A DNA stretch of 64,000 nucleotides, taken from Catellatospora citrea. Its GTDB lineage: Bacteria; Actinomycetota; Actinomycetes; Mycobacteriales; Micromonosporaceae. The stretch lies in contig NZ_RAPR01000001.1 of the NCBI RefSeq assembly GCF_003610235.1, positions 5,270,001 to 5,334,000 of the forward strand, written 5' to 3'. The notes under the pieces were generated by a model that worked only from the letters and a program-made list of their open reading frames with translations, was not told where the DNA came from and made no database searches. The translations under genes and the position numbers were made by a program. Positions 33,864 to 43,037 of the stretch are shown one piece after another (the first letter of the stretch is position 1; each line of letters begins with the position of its first letter).

Positions 33864-34288
33864 ACGGACGAGTCGGCCTGTACGCCGGATTCTGTGCCGC
33901 GCTCGCGCGCGGCGGCGGCCATCCATCTAGGCCTGCCGTCGCCGGCAGGCTCGAGCAACCTACCCGCGGACATCGGGCGGGCCACCCTCGAACGTCCGCG
34001 CGGCCACCCGCCCGCCGAAGCGGATCGAGCGGCCTTTCTTGGTCTTGCTCCGGGTGGGGTTTACCTAGCCACCCCGGTCACCCGGGGTGCTGGTGAGCTC
34101 TTACCTCACCGTTTCACCCTTACCCGCTGCCCCAGGGGGCGGCGGGCGGTCTGTTCTCTGTGGCACTGTCCCGCGGGTCGCCCCGGGTTGCCGTTAACAA
34201 CCACCCTGCCCTGTGGAGTCCGGACGTTCCTCGGCACCGCCGGGCCGGAGCCCGTGATGACGCGACCGCCCGGCCGACTCGTCCGTCG
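33864..34288 (-). ncRNA. rnpB: RNase P RNA, bacterial type A
   Basis: Read on the minus strand, the two ends pair as helix P1 (ACGGACGAGTCGGCC near 34286 with GGCCGACTCGTCCGT near 33865). The universally conserved blocks are present: GAGGAACGTCCGGACTCCAC followed by ACAGGGCAGG near the 5' side, and the CAGAGAACAGACCGCC, GGTAAGGGTGAAACGGTGAG and 3'-proximal AGATGGATGGCC segments. This is the catalytic RNA that matures tRNA 5' ends. Boundaries are accurate to a few bases. Confidence 0.95.
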
Positions 34289-34363
34289 CGTTGACCATGA
34301 TACGTCCCCTGCCGCCGCCCGCATCCGGGCCGCTGCGCCGGGAGGGTGAGCGCCGTCCGGAGG

Positions 34364-34428
34364 GTGATCGGGGTTTCGTGCCAAGATCTGCGGCCGGACC
34401 GCACGTCTCGACACGAAACAACGATCAC
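34364..34428. repeat. Family E palindromic repeat
   Basis: A 65-base imperfect stem: GTGATCG and GTTTCGTG on the left pair with CACGAAAC and CGATCAC on the right, around CTGCGGCCGGACCGCA. A related element lies at 42966-43031. It lies between rnpB and the TauE/SafE-like gene. Confidence 0.7.
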
Positions 34429-34489
34429 ACCCCGCCACCGCCCCGCCGCAGAGGAGGTGGCGGTGGCCGGGTGGATAGCCTCGGGGGTG

Positions 34490-35242
34490 ATGGATCTCGG
34501 TGCGCTGGTGCTGCTCGGTGCTGTCGGCGTGGCCGCCGGGAGCGTGAACGCCGTGGCCGGGGGCGGTTCGCTGATCATGCTGCCGGTGCTGCTGGCGTTC
34601 GGGGTGCCGCCGGTCCAGGCCACGGTCACCAACTCGGTCTCGGTGACCGGCGGCTACTCCGCGAGCGTGCTGGGCACCCGGCCGGACCTGCGCGGCCAGG
34701 GCGCGCGGCTGCGGCTGCTGGCGCCCACGGTGCTGCTGGGTGCGAGCACCGGCTGCGTGCTGCTGCTGCACACGCCGCCGGGCGTGTTCGCCAAGCTGAT
34801 GCCGCTGCTGGTGCTGGCCGCGTCGCTGCTGCTGGCGTTCCAGGAGCGGGTGGGCCGCCTGGTGGGCGAGCCGCACGCGCAGCCGGTCTGGTTGCGGTTC
34901 GTGCTGCTCTTTCTCGTCGGGGTGTACGGCGGTTACTTCAACTCGGTGCTCGGCGTCATCCTGATCGCGGTGCTGAGCGTGGTCGTGGTCGAGTCGATGA
35001 ACCGCATCGTGGCCCTGAAGAACATCCTCCAGCTCGTGGTGGGCGTGGTCGCCACCACGGTGTACTCGCTGTTCGGGCCGGTGTACTGGCCGGCGGTGGC
35101 GGTGCTGGTGCCGGCCACGCTGCTGGGCGGCTTCGCGGGCGCGCGGGCGGGGCGGCGGCTGCCGGCGCGGACGCTGCGGGCGGTCATCGTGGCCTTCGGG
35201 GTGACCGTGGCAGGTGCGCTGTTCTTGCGAGCCATGTCATAG
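34490..35242 (+). CDS. TauE/SafE-family membrane permease
   Basis: 250 residues from ATG 34490 (MDLGALVLLGAVGVAAG); upstream in-frame codons lie in a family E repeat. Two halves carry the family repeat motif (VNAVAGGGSLIMLPVLLAFG near residue 17, and VGVYGGYFNSVLGVILIAVL near residue 140), with about eight helices. Relatives export sulfite, sulfoacetate or other small organosulfonates; the substrate here cannot be told. The next gene starts 34 bases after its stop, so co-transcription is possible. Confidence 0.9.
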   Translation: MDLGALVLLGAVGVAAGSVNAVAGGGSLIMLPVLLAFGVPPVQATVTNSVSVTGGYSASVLGTRPDLRGQGARLRLLAPTVLLGASTGCVLLLHTPPGVFAKLMPLLVLAASLLLAFQERVGRLVGEPHAQPVWLRFVLLFLVGVYGGYFNSVLGVILIAVLSVVVVESMNRIVALKNILQLVVGVVATTVYSLFGPVYWPAVAVLVPATLLGGFAGARAGRRLPARTLRAVIVAFGVTVAGALFLRAMS

Positions 35243-35276
35243 CGCGATGAACGCCCGTTCAGTGCGAAGATCGGGT

Positions 35277-35963
35277 ATGGCTTTGGACCTGGCTTCCCTT
35301 CCCGACGTCAGCGCGCTGACGGTAGGCATCCTCGGCGGCACCGGCGATCAGGGCCGCGGGCTGGCATACCGGTTGGCCCTGGCGGGGCAGGCGGTGCTGA
35401 TCGGCTCCCGCAGCGCGGACCGGGCGGCGGCCTCGGCGGCCGAGCTGGCGGAGCTGTCCGGCGGCAACGTGAGCGGCGGCGACAACGCCGACGTGGCGGC
35501 GCGTTCGGACGTGCTGATCGTGGCGGTGCCGTACGCCGGTCACGCCGAGACGCTGGCCGGGCTGGTCGAGCAGCTGGTCGGCAAGATCGTGGTGGACTGC
35601 GTGAACCCGCTGGGCTTCGACAAGCAGGGGCCGTACGCGCTGCGGGTCGAGGAGGGCAGCGCCGCGCAGCAGGCGGCGGCGATCCTGCCCGAGGCCCGGG
35701 TGACCGCGGCGTTCCACCACGTCAGCGCGGAACTGCTGGCCGACCCGGCGGTGACCCGCATGGACCTGGACATCCTGGTCCTCGGCGACGACCGCGAAGC
35801 GGTGGCCGTGGTCCAGGCGCTGGCGGGCCGCATCCCCGGCATGCGCGGCATCCACGCGGGCCGCCTGCGCAACGCCGCCCAGGTCGAAGCCCTCACCGCC
35901 AACCTCATCGCCATGAACAAGCGCTACAAGGCCCACTCCGGCATCCGCATCACCGACGTCTGA
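35277..35963 (+). CDS. npdG: NADPH-dependent F420 reductase (Fno-like)
   Basis: 228 residues from ATG 35277. The NADPH-binding Rossmann motif is VGILGGTGDQGRGLAYRLAL, followed by LIGSRSADRAAA (phosphate-binding Ser/Arg) and VDCVNPLGFDKQGPY. It moves hydride between NADP and the deazaflavin cofactor F420. The window also contains cofC for F420 synthesis, so the organism very probably uses F420. A family B repeat pair follows, between this gene and the convergent panB. Confidence 0.93.
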   Translation: MALDLASLPDVSALTVGILGGTGDQGRGLAYRLALAGQAVLIGSRSADRAAASAAELAELSGGNVSGGDNADVAARSDVLIVAVPYAGHAETLAGLVEQLVGKIVVDCVNPLGFDKQGPYALRVEEGSAAQQAAAILPEARVTAAFHHVSAELLADPAVTRMDLDILVLGDDREAVAVVQALAGRIPGMRGIHAGRLRNAAQVEALTANLIAMNKRYKAHSGIRITDV

Positions 35964-35998
35964 CCCACCCCTCGCCCCCCACCCCCGCCCCACCCCGC

Positions 35999-36065
35999 GC
36001 CGCAACTCTTAAAGAGTCGCGGCCTGCGGGTCTGTCCGAAGGCGCGACTCTTTAAGAGTTGCGGC
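35999..36065. repeat. Family B palindromic repeat, inverted pair
   Basis: Two 25-base units (35999-36023 and 36041-36065) are inverted copies with one mismatch. The core ACTCTTTAAGAGT is itself palindromic. They are related to the three units at 11911-12019 and lie between convergent genes. Confidence 0.85.
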
Positions 36066-36106
36066 AGGAGGTGGGGCGGGCGCCGGGGCGGGCCGGGGCC
36101 GGGGGG

Positions 36107-36946
36107 TCAGAAGGTGTGGTCGGCGGTGGGGAAGGCGCCGTCGTGGACGTCGGCGGCGAATTCGGCGGCCGCGCGGGCGAGGACGCTGTGCAGGTCGGCG
36201 TACTTCTTGACGAAGCGGGGGGTCGGGCCGGCGGAGGCGGGGCGCAGGCCGGCCATGTCCTGCCAGACGAGGACCTGGGCGTCGGTGTCGGGGCCCGCGC
36301 CGATGCCCACGGTGGGTACGCCGATCTCGGCGGTGACCTGCTTGGCCACGTCGCCGGGGACCATCTCCAGGACGACCGCGAACGCGCCCGCCTCGACGAC
36401 CTCGCGGGCCTGGCGCAGCAGCGTGGCGGCGGCGTCGTCACCGCGGCCCTGCACCCGGTAGCCGCCGAGCTGGTGCTCGGACTGGGGGGTGAAGCCCAGG
36501 TGGGCCATGACGGGGATGCCCGCGCCGGTGATCATCTTGATCTGGGCGGGGCGGAAGCCCTCCAGCTTGACCGCGTGGCAGCGGGCTTCCTTCATGAAGC
36601 GCACCGCGGTGCGCAGCGCGACCTCGGGGGACTCCTCGTACGTGCCGAACGGCAGGTCACCGACGACCAGTGCCCGGTTGGTGGCGCCGACCACGGCGCG
36701 GACCAGGGGGAGCATCTCCTCGACGGTCACCGGCAGGGTCGACTCGTAGCCGAACACGTTGTTGGCGGCCGAGTCCCCGACGAGCAGCACGGCGATGCCG
36801 GCCTCGTCGAAGATCTGGGCGGTGTACTGGTCGTACGAGGTGAGCATGGCCCACTTCTCGCCGCGCTCCTTGGCCAGCTGCAGGTGGCGGGTGCGCACCC
36901 GCGAGCCGGCCGGCCCGCCGTAGAGGGAGGGCACACTGTCGGACAT
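36107..36946 (-). CDS. panB: 3-methyl-2-oxobutanoate hydroxymethyltransferase
   Basis: 279 residues from ATG 36946 (MSDSVPSLYGGPAG) after GAGAGGAGACAGCG; longer in-frame starts are less likely. It adds a hydroxymethyl group from methylene-THF to 2-ketoisovalerate, the first step of pantothenate synthesis. Motifs visible are LLVGDSAANNVFGYESTLPV (Mg and substrate site), HLGFTPQSEHQLGGYRVQG and the catalytic-Glu segment VLEMVPGDVA. It draws on 2-ketoisovalerate produced by IlvBNCD. The unit after it (nadE) lies upstream on the same strand, 138 bases away. Confidence 0.96.
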   Translation of the reverse strand: MSDSVPSLYGGPAGSRVRTRHLQLAKERGEKWAMLTSYDQYTAQIFDEAGIAVLLVGDSAANNVFGYESTLPVTVEEMLPLVRAVVGATNRALVVGDLPFGTYEESPEVALRTAVRFMKEARCHAVKLEGFRPAQIKMITGAGIPVMAHLGFTPQSEHQLGGYRVQGRGDDAAATLLRQAREVVEAGAFAVVLEMVPGDVAKQVTAEIGVPTVGIGAGPDTDAQVLVWQDMAGLRPASAGPTPRFVKKYADLHSVLARAAAEFAADVHDGAFPTADHTF

Positions 36947-37084
36947 CGCTGTCTCCTCTCGCCTCGAGGCCGCGTTCACGGTCCCCGGGTCTCGAGGAGA
37001 ATGTTTCCACCTGTTGAACACCCGATGTCAGGGTTGAGTGCACTAATTCACTGAGACATGCTCGCCGGCTACCGCGGGCGACGA

Positions 37085-38836
37085 TCAGCTCTCGCGCCAG
37101 CGGTTGGTGATGGGCAGGCGGCGGTCGCGGCCGAACGCCTTGAACGAGATCTTGGTGCCGGGCGCGGACTGGCGGCGCTTGTACTCCGCGCCGTCTACCA
37201 GGCGCAGGATCCGGTCCACCAGCGCCGGATCGTGCCCCTCGGCGACCAGTTCGTCGCGGCCCTGGTCGCCGTCGACGTAACCGGCCAGGATCGCGTCCAG
37301 CTGGTCGTACGGCGGCAGCGAGTCGGTGTCCAGTTGACCCGGGCGCAGCTCGGCGCTCGGCGGCTTGGTGATGGAGTTCTCCGGGATCACCTCGCCGACC
37401 GTGTTGCGCCAGTGCGCGAGCTTCCACACCAGCGTCTTCGGCACGTCCTTGAGCGGGTTGAACGCGCCGACGGAGTCGCCGTAGAGGGTGGAGTAGCCCA
37501 CCGCCAGCTCGCTCTTGTTGCCGGTGGTGAGCACGAGGTGCCCCTCCTGGTTGGACAGCGCCATCAGGATCACCGCGCGCACCCGTGCCTGCAGGTTCTC
37601 CACCGCCAGGCCGGACAGGTTCAGGTTGGACAGGAACGCGTCCACCATGTGCTGGATCGGCTCGACCCGGTAGTCCAGGCCGGTCAGCCGGGCCATCTCG
37701 GCGGCGTCGTCGCGGGAGTGCTGCGAGGAGTGCCCGCTGGGCATCGAGACGCCGACGACGTGCTCGGCCCCGAGCGCGTCGACCGCGATCGCGGCGACGA
37801 CCGAGGAGTCGATGCCGCCGGACAGGCCGAGCAGGACCGACTTCGCGCCGTTCTTGCGTACGTAGTCACGCAGGCCCATCACCAGGGCGTTCCACACCTC
37901 GGCCTCGTCGCCGAGGCGGTCGGCGACGCCGGCGTCGGCGGCCGGGCCCTCGGGCGTGGCCCAGGAGGTGGTCAGCGGGATCCGGGCGACCCGCATGGTG
38001 CCCAGGTGCCCGACGGGCGCGTCCGGGTCCGCCTCGGGCAGGTGCAGGTCGTGGACCAGCAGCGCCTGGTGGAACTGCGGACCGCGGGCCAGCAGCGCGC
38101 CGTCCGCCGCCACGATCATCGAGTCGCCGTCGAAGGTCAGCTCGTCCTGGCCGCCGATCATGTTGACGTACGCCACGGCCGCCCCGGCCTCGGCGGCCCG
38201 GCGCTGCACCAGCGGCAGCCGCACGTCGTCCTTGTTCAGCTCGTACGGCGAGCCGTTGATGTTGATGACGAGCCCGACCCGGGCCGACGCCGCCACCGCG
38301 AACGGGCCGCCCGCCTGCCAGATGTCCTCGCAGATGGTCAGCGCGACGTCGGCCTGGCTGCCGTCGGCCCACTGCGCCCGCACCACGGTCAGCGTGTCGC
38401 CGGGCACGAAGTAGCGGTCCTCGTCGAAGACGCCGTAGTTGGGCAGGTGGTGCTTGTGGTAGTGGGCGGCGACCACGCCGCGGTGCAGCAGCGCCAGCGA
38501 GTCGCGGGGGCCGACCGGCGAGGTCGAGTCCGCGCCCAGCCGCGCCGGGCCGTCGGCGTCGAGGAACCCGACGATCACGGCCAGCTCGCCCAGCCCGTCG
38601 GCGGCCAGGTCGGCGGCGAGCCGCACCAGCGCCTGCTGGGAGGCCTCGACGAAGGACTGCCGGAACACCAGGTCCTCGACCGGATACCCGGTCAGCATCA
38701 TCTCCGGGAAGGCGGCGATGTGCGCGCCGGCCTCGGCGGCGCGGGCGGACCACTCGCGCACCATGGCGGCGTTGCCGGCGAGGTCGCCGACCGTCGGGTT
38801 GACCTGGGCGAGAGCGAGACGCAGCGTGGCGGTCAT
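37085..38836 (-). CDS. nadE: Glutamine-dependent NAD+ synthetase
   Basis: 583 residues from ATG 38836 (MTATLRLALAQVNPTVGDLA). Two domains: an N-terminal nitrilase-type glutaminase with the Glu-Lys-Cys triad in PEMMLTGYP, HKHHLPNYGVFDE and LTICEDIW, and a C-terminal ATP-dependent synthetase with the P-loop LLGLSGGIDSSVVAAIA. The two-domain form is usual in actinobacteria. Late motifs TTGNKSELAVGY and FKAFGRDRRLPITNRWRES are complete, so the gene is intact. Confidence 0.97.
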   Translation of the reverse strand: MTATLRLALAQVNPTVGDLAGNAAMVREWSARAAEAGAHIAAFPEMMLTGYPVEDLVFRQSFVEASQQALVRLAADLAADGLGELAVIVGFLDADGPARLGADSTSPVGPRDSLALLHRGVVAAHYHKHHLPNYGVFDEDRYFVPGDTLTVVRAQWADGSQADVALTICEDIWQAGGPFAVAASARVGLVININGSPYELNKDDVRLPLVQRRAAEAGAAVAYVNMIGGQDELTFDGDSMIVAADGALLARGPQFHQALLVHDLHLPEADPDAPVGHLGTMRVARIPLTTSWATPEGPAADAGVADRLGDEAEVWNALVMGLRDYVRKNGAKSVLLGLSGGIDSSVVAAIAVDALGAEHVVGVSMPSGHSSQHSRDDAAEMARLTGLDYRVEPIQHMVDAFLSNLNLSGLAVENLQARVRAVILMALSNQEGHLVLTTGNKSELAVGYSTLYGDSVGAFNPLKDVPKTLVWKLAHWRNTVGEVIPENSITKPPSAELRPGQLDTDSLPPYDQLDAILAGYVDGDQGRDELVAEGHDPALVDRILRLVDGAEYKRRQSAPGTKISFKAFGRDRRLPITNRWRES

Positions 38837-38915
38837 GCCCTCATCTTCTCGCACACCCCACCCGCCGCGCGTTTCCCACCAGGCGTGTGCCCTGCCACAG
38901 TCCGGCAATCCGGCG

Positions 38916-39953
38916 TCAGGCGGGGGTGCGGCGATCGAGGAGGTGGTTGGCGGCGTAGTGGGTGAGGTTGGTGACCAGGATGGCGGGGGCCACCACGGCG
39001 ACCACGCCGGCGAACTGGGCCTCCAGGCGCAGCGCGAGGATGATCGCGGTGATGCCGTTCTGCTGGGCGAAGGCCAGGTGCAGCCGGTCAGCCGGGGGCA
39101 TGTTGCGGGTGAGCAGCCAGCCGACCAGGATCTGCGCCGCGAACGCGGCCACGCCCAGGCTGATGCCCTGCGGCAGCGCGATTCCGCCGATGAGCAGCAG
39201 GCCCAGCAGCACCGTCGCCGCGTACAGCGCGCCCTGGGTGATCCGGGGCAGCAGCCGCTCCAGCCAGGCGGGCCGCAGGAACAGGCCGACCAGCGCGAGG
39301 CCGAGCATCAGGAACTGCCACACCGCCACCGCCGCCGCGAGCGCGAGCAGGGCGGTGGCCCAGCGCGGCCGGTCCCGCACACCGAACCGCCACACCAGCC
39401 ACACCAGACCCGCGAAGAGCAGATTCAACCCCAGATCGACGGCGTACGCCGCCAGCCCGTCCGCGACGTGCACACCCTGCTCGCCCCGGTGGTCCAGGCC
39501 GAGCGCGTCGGTCGCCACGGCGGCCGCGTAGACGGTGAGCACCACGGTGATCGGGTCGTCGAACGAGGACCACGCGGCCAGCACGGTGCGCGCCCGGGGG
39601 GAGAGCCGGTCGTCGCCCAGCAGCGCGGCGACCGACAGCGGGTCGATCTGCGCCACGACGATGCCCAGCAGCAGGAACAGCGGGTCCTGCCAGGCCAGCG
39701 CCAGCGCTGCGCCGATGACGGCGGCCTTGACGACCACGCCGACGGTGACCGCGGTGACGATGAGCCGCCGGTCCTGCCGCGCGGCCGCGACGTCGATGCC
39801 GTACGTGCTGCCGTACAGGCCGATCGCCAGCAGGGCCGCGGTGGCCAGCAGGTAGGGGGCGGAGCCGGTGGCGTCGGCGATCCGGACACCGGTGACGGCG
39901 GCCGCGCCGAGGCCGATCAGGACGGCGAGAGCCAGCCAGGCGAGACGGCGCAT
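38916..39953 (-). CDS. Cation:proton antiporter-like (CPA1/NhaP type) membrane protein
   Basis: 345 residues with about ten transmembrane helices. The central segment WSSFDDPITVVLTVYAAAVA carries the paired acidic residues expected for ion exchange, and IVVAQIDPLSVAALLGDDRL resembles the discontinuous helix of CPA family exchangers. It is shorter than classical NhaP proteins and has no cytoplasmic TrkA-C tail. Sodium or potassium preference cannot be told. It stands alone between nadE and a hypothetical protein on the same strand. Confidence 0.8.
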   Translation of the reverse strand: MRRLAWLALAVLIGLGAAAVTGVRIADATGSAPYLLATAALLAIGLYGSTYGIDVAAARQDRRLIVTAVTVGVVVKAAVIGAALALAWQDPLFLLLGIVVAQIDPLSVAALLGDDRLSPRARTVLAAWSSFDDPITVVLTVYAAAVATDALGLDHRGEQGVHVADGLAAYAVDLGLNLLFAGLVWLVWRFGVRDRPRWATALLALAAAVAVWQFLMLGLALVGLFLRPAWLERLLPRITQGALYAATVLLGLLLIGGIALPQGISLGVAAFAAQILVGWLLTRNMPPADRLHLAFAQQNGITAIILALRLEAQFAGVVAVVAPAILVTNLTHYAANHLLDRRTPA

Positions 39954-39996
39954 CGAGCCATCCTAAGCGGACGGCTCAACGGCACTCGATGTCCGC

Positions 39997-40815
39997 TCAG
40001 CCGAGCGGGCTCGGCCGGGGTCCGCCGAGGGTGATCGGCAGCAGCTTCTTGGCGGCCTGCTCCAGCAGCCCGGTGAACCGGCCGAGATCGGCCACGGTGC
40101 CCCGGCGCTCGCCCGATTCCATCTCGCGCAGCATCGACAGCACCCCGCCCACCCGGCCCAGCGCCAGGTAGCCGGTCATGGTCCGGTCCTTGCCGGTGAG
40201 CGTGAACCGCAGCGCGTACGCGTCGCCCTCCAGCTTCAGCAGCTCGGCGGGCAGCCGGTCGCGCGGCACGTCCTCGACGCGCACCCGCACCGCGGTGCCG
40301 TCCTCGAGCACCGCGTTGAAGTCCCGGCAGCGCTGGCCCATCCGGCGCAGCTCGTTCAGGGTGCCGAGGGCGCCGTCGCCGGTGAAGGTGCTGAGCACCT
40401 GCGTGATCAGCGTAGGCCCGCGGTGCCCGGAGACGGCCTGGGCGCTGGGCTGGACCCGGGCCTTCGGGTGGGTCGCCACGGTCGCCGCGGCCGTGCGGAT
40501 CAGCTCGTCGGGCGCGCCCAGCAGGGCGGCGCAGCGCTCCGGCCGGGGCGTGCGCACCCGCGGCGACGGGCTGGGCGACTGCGGGGCGTAGCTGGCCGGC
40601 AGGTCGACGTCGGCCAGCAGCGCGGCCTGCAGCTCGGGCTGGGTCGCGGTGATCGGCAGCGTCTTGCGGGCCTCGGTCGCCTGGGCCTGCTGCTGGCGGT
40701 GGGTCGCGCCGAGCACCCCGGCCAGGGTGAGCGCGCCGATCAGCAGCCCACCGAGGGCGATACCGCCCGCGATGGTGCGGTGGCGCACCGGGAAGAGGGT
40801 GTCCAGGCGGTTCAT
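39997..40815 (-). CDS. Hypothetical membrane-anchored protein
   Basis: 272 residues. One transmembrane helix near residues 15-37 (AGGIALGGLLIGALTLAGVL) follows a short cytoplasmic N-terminus. The exported part begins with a Gln/Ala- and Pro/Ser-rich linker and continues as a globular domain with two cysteines (ERCAALLGAPDELI and GQRCRDFNAVLEDG). This resembles PknH-type sensor or substrate-binding lipoprotein domains, but the match is loose. The ATG at 40815 follows AAGGAGCGCC. Its function is unknown. Confidence 0.75.
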   Translation of the reverse strand: MNRLDTLFPVRHRTIAGGIALGGLLIGALTLAGVLGATHRQQQAQATEARKTLPITATQPELQAALLADVDLPASYAPQSPSPSPRVRTPRPERCAALLGAPDELIRTAAATVATHPKARVQPSAQAVSGHRGPTLITQVLSTFTGDGALGTLNELRRMGQRCRDFNAVLEDGTAVRVRVEDVPRDRLPAELLKLEGDAYALRFTLTGKDRTMTGYLALGRVGGVLSMLREMESGERRGTVADLGRFTGLLEQAAKKLLPITLGGPRPSPLG

Positions 40816-40989
40816 GGGCGCTCCTTGCGCATCGAGGGGAGCTCCGATTCACTGACCGGTCCAACGGGGTGAAGGGCGTCGAAGTTGCGGCATCACGGTG
40901 CCCCGGCGTACAGCTGGGGCATGGCGTAACGTGCCCGTAATGAGGCCGCGCCAGACTGGCCCGGAGATCTCGTCTGAGAGAGGCATGCC

Positions 40990-42342
40990 GTGGATCGTCA
41001 GCAGGAGTTCGTGCTGCGTACGCTTGAGGAGCGCGACATCCGCTTCGTGCGCCTCTGGTTCACCGACGTGCTCGGCACCCTGAAGTCGGTCAGCGTCGCT
41101 CCGGCGGAGCTGGAGTCGGCCTTCGAGGAGGGCATCGGCTTCGACGGCTCCGCGATCGAGGGCTTCGCCCGGGTGTACGAGTCCGACATGATCGCCATGC
41201 CGGACCCGACCACGTTCCAGGTGTTCCCGTTCGAGGGCGGCGGCTCCGGCGAGAGCGCCCGGATGTTCTGCGACATCCTGATGCCCGACGGCACGCCCAG
41301 CTGGGCCGACCCGCGCCACGTGCTGCGGCGGGCGCTGTCGAAGGCGGCCGACAAGGGCTTCACCTTCTACACCCACCCCGAGGTCGAGTTCTTCCTGCTG
41401 GCCGACGCGCCCGCGGACGGCGGCGTGCCGACCCCGGTCGACGCGGGCGGCTACTTCGACCACACCACGCACGCCATCGCGCGCGACTTCCGCCGCCAGG
41501 CGGTGCTGGCGCTGGAGCGCATCGGCATCTCCGTGGAGTTCAGCCACCACGAGGTCGCCCCCGGCCAGCAGGAGATCGACCTGCGGTACGCGGACGCGCT
41601 GACCACCGCCGACAACATCATGACCTTCCGGCACGTGATGCGGGAGGTGGCGCTGTCGCACGGGGTGCGGGCCACCTTCATGCCCAAGCCGTTCACCGAC
41701 CAGCCCGGCAGCGGCATGCACACGCACCTGTCGCTGTTCGAGGGCGAGCGCAACGCCTTCCACGACCCGGCCGACCCGCACAAGCTGAGCAAGACCGCCA
41801 AGGCGTTCATCGCGGGCGTGCTCACCCACGCGCGGGAGTTCACCGCGGTCACCAACCAGTGGGTCAACTCGTACAAGCGGCTGTTCCCGCAGATGATCCC
41901 GGACCGGATCAGCGAGGCCCCGGCGTACGTCTGCTGGGGCCACCTGAACCGTTCCGCCCTGGTGCGCGTGCCCGCGTACGGCAAGCCGAACTCGGCCCGG
42001 GTCGAGGTGCGTTCGATGGACTCGGCCTGCAACCCCTACCTGGCCTTCGCGGTGCTGCTGGGCGCCGGCATGAAGGGCATCGAGGAGGGCTACGAGCTGC
42101 CGCCGGGCGCCGAGGACGACGTGTGGGCGTTGTCGAGCGCCGAGCGCCGCGCGATGGGCTACTCGGCGCTGCCGGAGAACCTGTCCGAGGCGATCGACGT
42201 CATGGCCGGCTCCGAGCTGGTCGCCGACGTGCTCGGCGAGCATGTGTTCGACTTCTTCCTGCGCAACAAGCGCGCGGAGTGGGAGGAGTACCGGCGCGAG
42301 GTGACGCCGTTCGAGCGCAAGCGCTACCTCGGTGCGCTGTAG
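40990..42342 (+). CDS. glnA2: Glutamine synthetase-family enzyme, GlnA2 type
   Basis: 450 residues from GTG 40990 after GAGAGAGG. The N-terminal beta-grasp (RQQEFVLRTLEERDIRFVRL) and catalytic domain (GFDGSAIEGFARVYESDM, YTHPEVEFFLL, FMPKPFTDQPGSGMHTHLSL, ATP and Glu sites) are intact. The length and the N-terminal pattern match the actinobacterial GlnA2 group rather than the main GlnA1 enzyme. GlnA2/GlnA3-type proteins in Streptomyces have been linked to gamma-glutamylation of polyamines, so glutamine synthesis should not be assumed. It is transcribed alone, with the adjacent DUF350 gene 85 bases on. Confidence 0.93.
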   Translation: MDRQQEFVLRTLEERDIRFVRLWFTDVLGTLKSVSVAPAELESAFEEGIGFDGSAIEGFARVYESDMIAMPDPTTFQVFPFEGGGSGESARMFCDILMPDGTPSWADPRHVLRRALSKAADKGFTFYTHPEVEFFLLADAPADGGVPTPVDAGGYFDHTTHAIARDFRRQAVLALERIGISVEFSHHEVAPGQQEIDLRYADALTTADNIMTFRHVMREVALSHGVRATFMPKPFTDQPGSGMHTHLSLFEGERNAFHDPADPHKLSKTAKAFIAGVLTHAREFTAVTNQWVNSYKRLFPQMIPDRISEAPAYVCWGHLNRSALVRVPAYGKPNSARVEVRSMDSACNPYLAFAVLLGAGMKGIEEGYELPPGAEDDVWALSSAERRAMGYSALPENLSEAIDVMAGSELVADVLGEHVFDFFLRNKRAEWEEYRREVTPFERKRYLGAL

Positions 42343-42427
42343 ATAACCTGCTCAGCCCCGTGCGGACGCCCGTGTTGCGGGCGTCCGCTAGCCTCCCGAG
42401 CGACATTCGGATGCAGTGGAGGCATAG

Positions 42428-42853
42428 ATGGTGCAGGACCTGGTCACGGGTGCGTGGCAGAGCGTGGTGTTCGGGGTGGCCGGCATCTGTCTGATGGCGG
42501 TCGGATTCATCGTGGTGGACCTGCTGACGCCGGGCCGCCTGCGGGAGCTGATCTGGCACCAGCGCAGCAGCAACGCGGCGCTGCTGCTGGCGGCCAACCA
42601 GCTGGGCATCGCGCTCATCGTGTTCACCGCGATCTTCACCAGCTACGAGGACTTCGGCAAGGGCCTGGCCTCCACGGTGATCTTCGGTCTGCTGGGCGTC
42701 GGCCTGATGGCGCTCGCCTTCCTCGCGCTGGACTGGCTGACCCCCGGCCGCCTCGGCGAGATGATCGCCGAGATCGAGCCGCACCCCGCCGCCAAGGTCA
42801 CCGCCGCCACCCACTTCGGCGCGGCCCTCATCGTCTGCGCCTGCATCGCCTGA
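42428..42853 (+). CDS. DUF350 membrane protein
   Basis: 141 residues, four helices arranged as two similar pairs: GVAGICLMAVGFIVVDLLTP with GRLRELIWH, and GLLGVGLMALAFLALDWLTP with GRLGEMIAE. This internal duplication is typical of DUF350 proteins, whose role is unknown. ATG 42428 is preceded by GTGGAGGCATAG. It is convergent with the glycosylase-annotated gene; the gap carries family D and E repeats. Confidence 0.85.
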   Translation: MVQDLVTGAWQSVVFGVAGICLMAVGFIVVDLLTPGRLRELIWHQRSSNAALLLAANQLGIALIVFTAIFTSYEDFGKGLASTVIFGLLGVGLMALAFLALDWLTPGRLGEMIAEIEPHPAAKVTAATHFGAALIVCACIA

Positions 42854-42892
42854 CCCACCGGCCACCGACCCGCTGCGACATGTTGCGCCGGT

Positions 42893-42924
42893 GGGTGCAG
42901 AGCAAGCTTTTGGGTGCAGAGCAA
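42893..42924 (+). repeat. Family D repeat, half element
   Basis: GGGTGCAGAGCAA occurs twice in direct orientation (42893-42905 and 42912-42924), preceded by the near-palindrome ACATGTTGCGCC. It equals one half of the complete inverted element at 60396-60480. It lies in the gap between convergent genes. Confidence 0.8.
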
Positions 42925-42965
42925 AGTCTGCGCCACCGATCACCGCCCGGCCCGTGCGCCCGGCG

Positions 42966-43031
42966 GTGATCGCCGTTTGCGGTCGGGAAGTGCGGTCAGA
43001 CCGCAGATCGTGACCCGAACCGGCGATCATG
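42966..43031. repeat. Family E palindromic repeat
   Basis: TGCGGTC-A-GACCGCA at 42991-43005 is the core of a 66-base imperfect stem with GTGATCGCCG on the left and CGGCGATCAT on the right. It is related to 34364-34428 in length, ends and core. Confidence 0.75.
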
Positions 43032-43037
43032 CCCGGG

